Below, one piece after another: positions 10,176 to 20,628 of a stretch of DNA of 64,000 bases; within the stretch, counting starts at the first letter, position 1, and each line of letters begins with the position of its first letter. The notes under the pieces were generated by a model. It made no database searches, was not told the DNA's origin, and saw only the letters and a list, made by a program, of their open reading frames with translations. The stretch is from Hemibagrus wyckioides (taxonomy: Eukaryota > Chordata > Actinopteri > Siluriformes > Bagridae), in NCBI RefSeq assembly GCF_019097595.1, contig NC_080723.1, positions 9,340,511 to 9,404,510 on the forward strand, read 5' to 3'. The translations under genes and the position numbers were made by a program.

Positions 10176-11957
10176 ATGTCTCAGGTGGGGTTCAGCAGAC
10201 TCTCCAGATTCTGTCGTTTATCGACGCGGATGTTCGCAACTCAGAAGACTTCTCCATTAATAATTCACGAGCAAGAGGACGGAATAAGGTTCAAATCCAG
10301 GATTCAACATTTACACACAACAATAACAACAACAACAACAACATGTACTGCAGGTTCAGGAGGAAAAAAAAACTCGTGAAGTTGCACTAATAAATCAGTG
10401 GGCTAAAACAAAGAACACGTACTTCTGTAAAAGTTATTTTAATTAAGATATAATCTACTTTTCTTAATGTGAGAAAGGAGTTTTATAATAATGTCAGATA
10501 GATTTTTTCCCCCCTGTAAGCTGATAAATGTCATTAAGGTGAAACTGCTTTATATGTAGCTATATGAGAACATTAGGTCACTCTTGAAGGAGATTTGGCT
10601 CTAGGCCTGGTTTTTTTTTCTAACTTTGTAAGATTACATTAGTAAGATTATATTGTGATTTTAGGAGAATCAGTTTGAATAACCCCAAGAAGAGGAATGC
10701 TCTGTCTCTCGCCATGTTAACCTCTCTGCAAGAGAACATCCTGACTGGTATAGACGACAAGGACCTGAGAGTCATCATCATATCAGGCAGGTCTCGTCTT
10801 GTTTAATTAAGACGGCAGTCATTGCTATGGAAAATAATCCGATAACATTTTGGATCACTTTCTTTTACTGATTAGCGCAGGGTCCGGTGTTCTCCTCTGG
10901 TCATGACCTGAAGGAGCTGACCTCGGAACAGGGCAGAGATTATCACACAAGAGTGTTCAGGGTTTGCTCAGAGGTCAGGCCAAAATGACTAAATATTTCC
11001 TAAAATCCTCATCATCCTTTGTTATATTTGGTTTTCATTGATTTCACTGTGCTCTAAAAACCTACCCACAATGCAATATTTGTACATTTTGATTACCTAG
11101 CTAAGAATTGGTCATGCAATGCCAAAAGGCAGTCTACATATCTTTTTTATTTATTTTTTTATTTCAAATTTGTTAAAACACGACATGGTTGTCATTTTTA
11201 GTACACAGTGTAGTAATCTTTACACAGAGATGTTCTTGTAAGGAATCAAAATGGGAGCACACGTTTTTGTCACGTCACATAAAAACAAAGTGTACGTAGT
11301 ATGGTACAGTAGGTGATGTTCATTTCAGTCCTTTTTGCCAATTGTTGTTGAAGGTCATGACCCTGATTCAGGACCTCCCAGTTCCCGTGATCGCGATGGT
11401 GAACGGCATTGCCACAGCAGCAGGATGCCAGCTAGTTGCCAGTTGTGATATCGCTGTGGCGACAGACAAGTCAAGCTTTGCAACTCCCGGTGTGAATGTC
11501 GGCCTGTTCTGCTCTACTCCAGGAGTGGCCATTGGTAGAGCTGTTCCTAGAAAGGTAAATGGGAACTTGAAACCTATTTCTTTTTTTCCATCAAGTGTCC
11601 TAAACCATGCTGTCTTTCACCCAGGTTGCGATGGAGATGTTATTCACAGGCCGGCCCATCACAGCGCAGGAGGCTTTGCTTCATGGTCTAGTCAGTAAAG
11701 TGGTGCGTGAGGAGTGTTTGGAGGAAGAAACGCTGGCCATCGCACGCAGAATCTGCGAGTCTAGTCGTCCGGTGGTGGCTCTCGGGAAAGCAGCCTTTCA
11801 GAGGCAGATGGCGCAAAGTCGAGATGCTGCGTATGCGACTGCCACAGCTGTCATGGTGGACAATCTGGCACTGCATGATGGGCAGGAGGGAATCCGGGCT
11901 TTTCTAGAAAAACGCCAGCCTCTGTGGTCCAACAGCACTGAGCAAGCACATGACTGA
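10176..11957 (+). CDS. echdc3: ECHDC3 homologue (enoyl-CoA hydratase domain-containing protein 3), five coding exons
   Basis: Exons: 10176-10288, 10665-10786, 10876-10973, 11354-11554 and 11625-11957. They sum to 289 codons, or 288 residues; the human protein is about 300. The N terminus is Arg/Ser-rich with few acidic residues ([15 protein letters not shown]), which fits a mitochondrial presequence. Crotonase-fold marks are GHDLKEL (about 87-93) and [20 protein letters not shown] (128-147), which supply the oxyanion-hole backbone, then [18 protein letters not shown]. The two catalytic glutamates of true enoyl-CoA hydratases are replaced by Gln137 and Gly157, so classical hydratase activity is unlikely. 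The family is linked to fatty-acid and insulin-related metabolism but its reaction is not established. Intron 2 appears to be GC-AG. The gene is divergent from PROSER2 and convergent with the FBXO7-like gene. Confidence 0.94.
10317..10345 (+). repeat. (CAA)n microsatellite in ECHDC3 intron 1
   Basis: ACAACAATAACAACAACAAC and further CAA units lie 28 bp after the exon 1 donor. They are intronic, although the open frame reads through them as poly-Thr. Confidence 0.85.
10787..10875 (+). other. ECHDC3 intron 2, apparent GC-AG intron
   Basis: The only junction that keeps the conserved [12 protein letters not shown] reading is TCAG/GCAGGT at the donor and GATTAG/CGCAGG at the acceptor. The nearby GT (GGCAG/GTCTCG) would shift the frame. 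The donor fits the CAG/GCAAGT-like consensus of the minor GC-AG class. The intron is 89 bp. Confidence 0.75.
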
Positions 11958-12121
11958 CTCAACTAACCACACACGAGTGATGGTGTGGAAAAAGCATCAT
12001 TTGGGTGTTAGAATGCATTGGAAATTGAACAGTGTGTATTCATAAACAAAGTGCCAGATTCTGTATTGTGTGATGACAGATTTGGGATTACACTGTGATA
12101 TCCTTTTAGGATCTTAACTGT

Positions 12122-12187
12122 AATAAAAGCAGGCAAACCCCCCATTCTTTCGAACAATTTATTATGCTCCAATCATGTTTTAATAAA
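12122..12187 (+). terminator. ECHDC3 poly(A) signals
   Basis: AATAAA occurs at 12122-12127 (TAATAAAAGC) and again at 12182-12187. The first gives a 3' UTR of about 190 bp. Either could serve. Confidence 0.6.
12158..12163 (-). terminator. Candidate poly(A) signal for the FBXO7-like gene
   Basis: TTTATT on the plus strand is AATAAA on the minus strand, about 420 bp beyond the FBXO7-like stop. It lies between the two ECHDC3 signals, so the convergent transcripts would overlap. Confidence 0.4.
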
Positions 12188-12583
12188 ACTACTAGTACAG
12201 AAAAAATTAAATGATTTGCTCAAATGTAAGTGCAGAAAATCTTCACATGCTGGCCAAGAGAATGATGTGGGTAGATTTTTCTGAAATAGTTAGTTATATC
12301 GATATATTTCTTTCTTTTCTAACACTTAATTGAAATGAAACTGAAATGATTAAAGTGGTGCAATAGGAAGAGATGCTCTGACAAGATCTTGAAGGCCATG
12401 AGAGATTTCCACAGATGCTGAGATTAGGAGAGATGAGCCCTCACAGACATACACGAACAGGCCAAGGATTAATTTTTAAAGGATTAATATCGTTTCCATT
12501 CAGATTACATTCAGATGAAGCCTCTCCTGGTATCTGGCACTTGGCTCCTGTCTGGCCTCAAAAAAACCGCATCCGAAGGGAAA

Positions 12584-15500
12584 TCAGATATGTGGGCCAC
12601 GACCTGGAAAAGGGCCATTGTGTGGGTGTGGCAGGTTTCCCACTACAATACCATGTTGAAGCTCTATTCTGATGATGTCGACTGAAAAAAGAGGACGGGG
12701 GATGGGCACCCAACGCAGATATTTCTTTTTGTAAAGCTGTGAATTTAAAAGTAAGAGAAAAACATCAGTAAAGTTCACACCAAATGGCATTTTATAAATA
12801 AATAGTTTAAAAATTATTTTACAATTCAGCATTTGCAATTTCTGTACCTCTTTCCAGTCTGTGTCTCTGTGCTCACTGTCAGCTTGAAAATTCACTGCAC
12901 AAAAAAAAGACATTATCAGACATTAGAAATTTAAGAAATCACAGAACATAATGTGTAGAGGGAAAAAATGACAGGTGTAAAGCCAGTATTGAACTGTCCA
13001 TAGAGTTCAAATATAGAGTGCACTAGAGCAGTTATCTGTTATACAGTCTGTGCTGCTGTGGTGTGACCAGTACAGTGTCCTGACATGCAAAACAATAACC
13101 AGTATGCTTAGGCATTTGCATGGCAGTGTACAAATGTTTTTGAATATATCGTTTCAGCCAGTCGTCTAGCCATCACAAATTGGTTCTTGTCAAAGTCACT
13201 CAAATCTTTATGCTTTCTACTTTCAACTTTGAGAACTGACCAATACATCACACCCCTTAACAGATGCCACCGTAATCAGATCTGATAGACTGAATAACAA
13301 CATCTATGACATGAGGACTTCACAGCACCTGAGGTGTCATTTTAGCTACAAATAGAGCTTCAAAGTCACCTAAAATTCCGAAGTCTACTTAATAGTTATA
13401 ATGTGGCGATAATGTTGGAGATTCAACGTTGTGCTCTAGAGCTATCACGAGCCTTACAAGTGCAGAAGATTCCTAGTTTGGTAACAGCACAGATTCTCCA
13501 CAAAAGAAAGCGATCACATGACTAGTGCACTCTTTCTGCAGTTCAACTCTATAGCAGTGTCTGTGTGATGTGCTGATACCTCCGAAGTCACGATACACAA
13601 AGTGTTTCCAGAGTAAGGCATCTTGGGTAACAGAGTGCAGGCGTCTGCATACTTTAGACAGCTTTGCGATCGAGGGAACATCCAACAGCCGCATTATCCT
13701 TAACAGCAGCTCAGGGGGCAGCACAGCCAGACCAAACAGTGCAGGGAGACCCAGTGCTGCAGAGCGAGCAGGAGACACAAACATGGTCATTTTGTTTACA
13801 AGTGGGTATAAATCTACTGTAACAAGTGTGCAGAGGGGTTTAAGAGAAAAAGCTGGATCTGATTTAAAGGTATACCTTCTCTAGCTGTTGCAATGAGTGG
13901 GTAAGCCAACTGATCCTTAAAAACACGAGACAGTTTCTTCAAGTCTCTATAGGCCACTCCAGCATTTCCACCTACAAAATCAAAACCTCTTTAATTCACC
14001 AGACAAATAATTAAAAGCAAATATATTTTCAGGCTACATGGAAATATGCACCAAAACACAGCTTACATCCTCATCTAACTATAATAACAGACAACAAATA
14101 CAGAGTCTGATATAAGCGATAATTTACAGAGGATTCTGTCATATGAATATAACAAGTACTTATATGTTCATCATAATTATAATGTTCAGTTCTGAAATAT
14201 GTCATACAAAAAATTCTTTACAGTGCTCCACAGTGGAGTTTCACTTGTTTAAATTCAACAGCTGTTCCCTAGTGTACTGCAATTACTTATAAGAAAGAAA
14301 AAAGTCACTTTTATTTGTCACATATACATTACAGCATAGAGAAATACTTTTCTAGGATTGTTAAGAGGCTGGGGACAGAGCACAGGATCAGCCATTATAG
14401 CAGAGAGGATTAAGGTCATTACTCTAGGGCTAAAACCCTTGACCTGTCTCGCATGAAGATGAAGACTAATGACATGAGGATATTTTCATTTAATGTAAAT
14501 AGTGTCATATTCCACACCTGCCCACTCCTTAGTCACATATGCTTCTGGTATTAGGTCCAGCATCCATGAAAATTCTACTACATCAGTAATCTTCAGAGTG
14601 GCTGAAGAAGAAAAAAAGACACAATGACAACATCATCAGCTGCAGCTACAAAGAATATTCACACATTAGGTACCTAGGTAATAGCAACAACATGCGTACC
14701 ATTTATGAAAAGTGTTCGTATCCTCAGCCCGGCAACCACCTGAACCAGGCTGTTCTCACAGAGTGGGTGAGAGTACTGCAGCCTGTAGAGACCCCCTGCT
14801 GTACGCCAGCCGCTGGGCATCTCTCCATCTCTGACATCACAAGCCTGCGCGCATCACACAATCAAAACAAATGACGTGTAATTTATACAATCTTTCAGAT
14901 CTAGGGGAATTTCTGTAGTATTTAATAATACCTTAAAATGTAAAATACAGTTTGTAATATCATTTCTGAAAACTTTAAGATGACATTAAAGATAAATTTA
15001 AAAAACTGGAATGAAAATGATTGCTTTGCTGTGTGACTTAAAGCTGCTAGGTGTAGTTGGTTCATATACAAAAGAAATTTGTGTATGTTTTCTAAGACTG
15101 CAGAGATGTGCTTAATTTGAATAGAAATTTCACATTTAACGCTAAATGTAAAGAGCAATATGTTGGAGAGGTGATCAGCCAATTAATTAATCTAACAATA
15201 TAATCAAATTGTATTGGGAGTATACTGGGAGTGTCAAACACTCAAACAACCACCAAGCTTTCTTTGTTTGATGGGTAAAAACAATCATAAAAATAAAAAA
15301 TCATAAAAATAAACTAAATAAATGAAATTTTAATACTAATATTGTTTTAGGATTATATTTATATTTCTGACTTATGCATTAATGGGTCAGTTGTGTATTG
15401 TGTGACCTCTGACCTGTGGCAGGAAGCCGGTTTCCAGCAGTAACACGTGTGCCGCTAACAGCAGGCAGTCTGAGGTGCTGTTGCACTGTGCAGTCTGATA

Positions 15501-15684
15501 CAGCATCTCTAGAGAGTGAGGGACCTCACCTTCCTCAGCTTCAGAGCACAGCATGGGCTTAGGGATGAAGAGGCCCACTGACTCCTCTTCTGTCTTACCT
15601 ATCTCCATATCAGTTTCTTCAGTCTGGTGTGTACCTAATCCAGTGGGGCTCTGCAATGTGTTCTGCTGATCAGCTGAAATGCTG
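12584..15684 (-). CDS. fbxo7-like: FBXO7-like F-box protein, seven visible coding exons, 5' end absent
   Basis: Exons, 5' to 3': 15684-15414, 14844-14700, 14601-14518, 13971-13876, 13756-13580, 12894-12848 and 12736-12584 (stop 12586-12584). All junctions are GT-AG and phases match throughout, giving about 323 visible residues. Matches to FBXO7 in order: PMLCSEAEEGEVPHSLEMLY in the linker; LYRLQYSHPLCEN and ATLKI in the FP (PI31-like dimerisation) domain; LKKLSRVFKDQLAYPL; then the F-box LAVLPPELLLRIMRLLDV with LLWKHFVYRDFG; then DTDWKE. FBXO7 is an SCF ubiquitin-ligase substrate receptor that also binds the proteasome regulator PI31. The C terminus after DTDWKE is only about 50 residues, with a short NGPFPGRG, against about 140 in human, so the proline-rich substrate region is shortened. 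The ubiquitin-like domain exon is not found before the satellite. Human FBXO7 is on a different chromosome from ECHDC3, so this may be a paralogue. Confidence 0.86.
14301..14425 (-). mobile_element. SINE 3' tail, minus orientation
   Basis: The minus strand carries GGCTGATCCTGTGCTCTGTC, then TTCTCTATGCTGTAATGTAT, then ATGTGACAAATAAAAGTGAC. This is the 3' pattern of a teleost SINE ending in ATATGTGACAAATAAA. It lies inside an intron of the FBXO7-like gene, in the same orientation as the gene. The 5' tRNA-like half is not clear. Confidence 0.6.
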
Positions 15685-15833
15685 CTGTTAATGTGAAAGA
15701 GAAGCATCTAGGATCAACAACAGCTCAGCCAGAAAGTGAGAGACCACACAAAATTACAGTGTGTGAGATTCAGAGTGTTTACTCGCATTAGTGTGTAAAA
15801 ATGATTTCCTTATACACACTTATGCAAAAAAGA
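15685..15833. other. Unique sequence between the first visible FBXO7-like exon and the satellite
   Basis: About 150 bp of non-satellite DNA. On the minus strand the 3' part ends in CTTCTCTTTCACATTAACAG, a good acceptor for the exon starting at 15684. No ubiquitin-like coding sequence and no donor-bounded exon are visible, so this appears to be the 3' end of an intron. Confidence 0.65.
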
Positions 15834-16963
15834 AGAGTGTTGTATAGTGTAGAGTGGTGTATAGTGTAGAGTGGTGTATACTATAGAGTGGTGTATAGTG
15901 TAGAGTGGTGTATAGTGTAGAGTGTTGTATACTATAGAGTGGTGTATAGTGTAGAGTGGTGTATAGTGTAGAGTGGTGTATACTGTAGAGTGGTGTATAG
16001 TGTAGAGTGGTGTATAGTGTAGAGTGGTGTATAATGTAGAGTGGTGTATAGTGTAGAGTGGTGTATACTATAGAGTGGTGTATACTATAGAGTGGTGTAT
16101 AGTGTAGAGTGGTGTATAGTGTAGAGTGGTGTATAATGTAGAGTGGTGTATAGTGTAGAGTGTTGTATACTATAGAGTGGTATATAGTGTAGAGTGGTGT
16201 ATACTATAGAGTGGTGTATACTGTAGAGTGTTGTATACTATAGAGTGGTATATAGTGTAGAGTGGTGTATACTATAGAGTGGTGTATAGTGTAGAGTGGT
16301 GTATACTGTAGAGTGTTGTATACTATAGAGTGGGGTATACTGTAGAGTGTTGTATACTATAGAGTGGTGTATAGTGTAGAGTGGTGTATACTGTAGAGTG
16401 TTGTATACTATAGAGTGGTGTATAGTGTAGAGTGGTGTATACTGTAAAGTGTTGTATACTATAGAGTGGTGTATAGTGTAGAGTGGTGTAAAGTGTAGAG
16501 TGTTGTAGAGAGTAGAGTGGTGTAGAGTGTAGAGTGGTGTATAGTGTAGAGTGGTGTATACTGTAGAGTGGTGTATACTATAGTGTGGTGTATAGTGTAG
16601 AGTGGTGTATACTATAGAGTGGTGTATAGTGTAGAGTGGTGTAGAGAGTAGAGTGGGGTAGAGTGTAGAGTGGTGTATAGTGTAGAGTGGTGTATAGTGT
16701 AGAGTGGTGTGAAGTGTAGAGTGGTGTATACTATAGAGTGGTGTATAGTGTAGAGTGGTGTATAGTGTAGAGTGGTGTGAAGTGTAGAGTGGTGTGAAGT
16801 GTAGAGTGGTGTATACTATAGAGTGGTGTATAGTGTAGAGTGGTATATAGTGTAGAGTGGTGTATAGTGTAGAGTGGTGTATACTATAGAGTGGTGTATA
16901 GTGTAGAGTGGTGTATAGTGTAGAGTGGTGTATACTGTAGAGTGTTGTATACTATAGAGTGGT
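15834..16963 (-). repeat. 17-bp satellite, inverted arm (about 66 units)
   Basis: Tandem units of GAGTGGTGTATAGTGTA type on the plus strand are the reverse complement of the main array unit. Common variants have TATACTATA, TATACTGTA, TATAATGTA or GTGAAGTGTA. The arm is richer in the ACTATA/AGTATA class than most of the main array and nearly lacks the CACGTT class. TAG falls in every frame, so no long plus-strand frame exists here. Confidence 0.97.
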
Positions 16964-16990
16964 GTACTATACACTATACACCACTCTACA
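16930..16990. repeat. Satellite orientation switch
   Basis: The sequence passes from TATAGAGTGGTGTA through CTATACAC to TATACACCACTCTACA. The two arms are reverse complements, so the point is a near-perfect inverted repeat with a spacer of about 8 bp and satellite arms on both sides (1.1 kb on the left). Confidence 0.93.
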
Positions 16991-18767
16991 CATTACACCA
17001 CTCTACACATTACACCACTCTGCACTATACACCACTCTGCACTATACACCACTCTACACATTACACCACTCTACACATTACACAACTCTGCACTATACAC
17101 CACTCTGCACTATACACCACTCTGCACATTACACCACTCTGCACATTATACCACTCTACACTTCACACCACTCTACACTATACACCACTACACATCATAC
17201 CACTCTACACTATACACCACTCTACAGTATACACCACTCTACACATTACACCACTCTACACATTATACCACTCTACACTATACACCACTCTACACTATAC
17301 ACCACTCTACACTTCACACCACTCTACACTATACACCACTCTGCACATTATACCACTCTACACTATACACCACTCTACAGTAAACACCACTCTGCACATT
17401 ACACCACTCTACACAATATACCACTCTACACATTACACCACTCTACACTCTACACGTTACACCACTCTACACCACTCTACACTCTACACCACTCTACACC
17501 ACTCTGCACATTACACCACTCTGCACATTACACCACTCTACACTATACACCACTCTACACATTACACCACTCTGCACATTACACCACTCTACACTATACA
17601 CCACTCTACACATTACACCACTCTGCACATTACACCACTCTACACTATACACCACTCTACACCACTCTACACTCTACACCACTCTACACTCTACACCACT
17701 CTACACGTTACACCACTCTGCACATTACACCACTCTACACATTATACCACTCTACACATTACACCACTCTACACATTATACCACTCTACACTATACACCA
17801 CTCTACACTATACACCACTCTACACTATACACCACTCTACACTATACACCACTCTACAGTATACATCACTCTACACATTATACCACTCTACACTCTGCAC
17901 ATTACACCACTCTACACATTATACCACTCTACACTCTGCACATTACACCACTCTACACATTACACCACTCTACACATTATACCACTCTACACATTACACC
18001 ACTCTACACATTACACCACTCTACACATTATACCACTCTGCACTATACACCACTCTACACTATACACCACTCTACACATTATACCACTCTGCACTATACA
18101 CCACTCTACAGTATACATCACTCTACACATTATACCACTCTACACTCTGCACATTACACCACTCTACACATTATACCACTCTACACTATACACCACTCTA
18201 CAGTATACACCACTCTAAACATTACACCACTCTACACATTATACCACTCTACACTTCACACCACTCTACACATTATACCACTCTACACTTCAAACCACTC
18301 TACACGTTACACCACTCTACACATTACACCACTCTACACATTACACCACTCTACACTATACACCACTCTGCACTCTACACGTTACACCACTCTGTACATT
18401 ACACCACTCTACACTATACACCACTCTACACATTACACCACTCTACACATTACACCACTCTGCACTATACACCACTCTGCACTATACACCACTCTGCACT
18501 ATACACCACTCTACACATTACACCACTCTGCACTATACACCACTCTGCACTATACACCACTCTACACATTACACCACTCTACACTATACACCACTCTACA
18601 CTATACACCACTCTACACTATACACCACTCTACACTATACACCACTCTACAGTATACACCACTCTGCACATTATACCACTCTACACTATACACCACTCTA
18701 CACTTCACACCACTCTACACTATACACCACTCTACACTATACACCACTCTACACTATACACCACTCT

Positions 18768-18830
18768 GGTATAATGTGTAGAGTGGTATAATGTGCAGAG
18801 TGGTGTAATGTGCAGAGTGGTGTAATGTGC
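18768..18830 (-). repeat. Small inverted satellite block, copy 1
   Basis: About 3.7 units in reverse orientation (GGTATAATGTGTAGAGTGG onward, ending GTGTAATGTGC) lie inside the forward array. An identical block recurs 1,798 bp downstream. Confidence 0.93.
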
Positions 18831-20565
18831 ACTCTACACTATACACCACTCTACACTATACACCACTCTACACATTACACCACTCTACACATTACACCAC
18901 TCTGCACATTACACCACTCTGCACATTACACCACTCTGCACATTACACCACTCTACAGTATACACCACTCTGCACATTACACCACTCTACACTCTACATG
19001 TTACACCACTCTGCACATTACACCACTCTGCACATTACACCACTCTGCACTCTACATGTTAAACCACTCTGCACATTATACCACTCTACACTCTACACGT
19101 TACACCACTCTACACATTACACCACTCTGCACATTACACCACTCTGCACATTACACCACTCTGCACATTACACCACTCTGAACATTACACCACTCTGAAC
19201 ATTACACCACTCTGCACTCTACACGTTACACCACTCTGCACATTACACCACTCTACACTCTACACGTTACACCACTCTACACTCTAGACGTTACACCACT
19301 CTGCACATTACACCACTCTACACTCTACACGTTACACCACTCTACACTCTAGACGTTACACCACTCTGCACATTACACCACTCTGCACTCTACACGTTAC
19401 ACCACTCTGCACATTACACCACTCTACACTCTACACGTTACACCACTCTACACTCTACACGTTACACCACTCTGCACATTACACCACTCTACACTCTGCA
19501 CATTACACCACTCTGCACATTACACCACTCTACACTATACACCACTCTACACTATACACCACTCTACACTATACACCACTCTACACTATACACCACTCTG
19601 CACGTTACACCACTCTGCACATTACACCACTCTGCACATTACACCACTCTGCACATTACACCACTCTACACTCTACACGTTACACCACTCTGCACATTAC
19701 ACCACTCTACACTATACACCACTCTACACTATACACCACTCTGCACATTACACCACTCTGCACATTACACCACTCTGCACATTACACCACTCTGCACATT
19801 ACACCACTCTGCACATTACACCACTCTACACTATACACCACTCTACACTATACACCACTCTGCACGTTACACCACTCTGCACATTACACCACTCTACACA
19901 TTACACCACTCTGCACATTACACCACTCTACACTCTACACGTTACACCACTCTGCACATTACACCACTCTACACTATACACCACTCTACACTATACACCA
20001 CTCTACACTATACACCACTCTGCACATTACACCACTCTGCACATTACACCACTCTGCACATTACACCACTCTGCACATTACACCACTCTACACTATACAC
20101 CACTCTACACATTACACCACTCTACACATTACACCACTCTACACATTACACCACTCTGCACATTACACCACTCTACACTATACACCACTCTACACTATAC
20201 ACCACTCTACACTATACACCACTCTACACATTACACCACTCTACACATTACACCACTCTACACATTACACCACTCTACACATTATACCACGCTGCACATT
20301 ATACCACCATACACATTACACCACTCTACACTCTACACCACTCTACACATTACACCACTCTACACTATACACCACTCTACACTATACACCACTCTGCACA
20401 TTACACCACTCTGCACATTACACCACTCTACACATTACACCACTCTACACATTATACCACTCTACACATTATACCACTCTACACTATACACCACTCTACA
20501 CTTCACACCACTCTACACTATACACCACTCTACACTATACACCACTCTACACTATACACCACTCT

Positions 20566-20628
20566 GGTATAATGTGTAGAGTGGTATAATGTGCAGAGTG
20601 GTGTAATGTGCAGAGTGGTGTAATGTGC
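20566..20628 (-). repeat. Small inverted satellite block, copy 2
   Basis: Same sequence as the block at 18768-18830, offset by 1,798 bp. The flanks on both sides also match, so the block moved as part of a larger segmental duplication within the array. Confidence 0.93.

Noticed and set aside
11607..11907. Extra plus- and minus-strand frames across ECHDC3 exon 5
   Set aside because: Alternative-frame shadows of the conserved ECHDC3 reading. The in-frame methionine start there includes intron sequence.
12415..12672. Plus-strand 85-codon frame
   Set aside because: It overlaps the antisense of the FBXO7-like last exon and 3' UTR, with no recognisable domain.
13570..13884. Plus-strand 104-codon frame
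   Set aside because: It is the antisense of the F-box exon, with no homology of its own.
14692..14874. Plus-strand 60-codon frame
   Set aside because: It is the antisense of an FBXO7-like exon that matches the FP domain.
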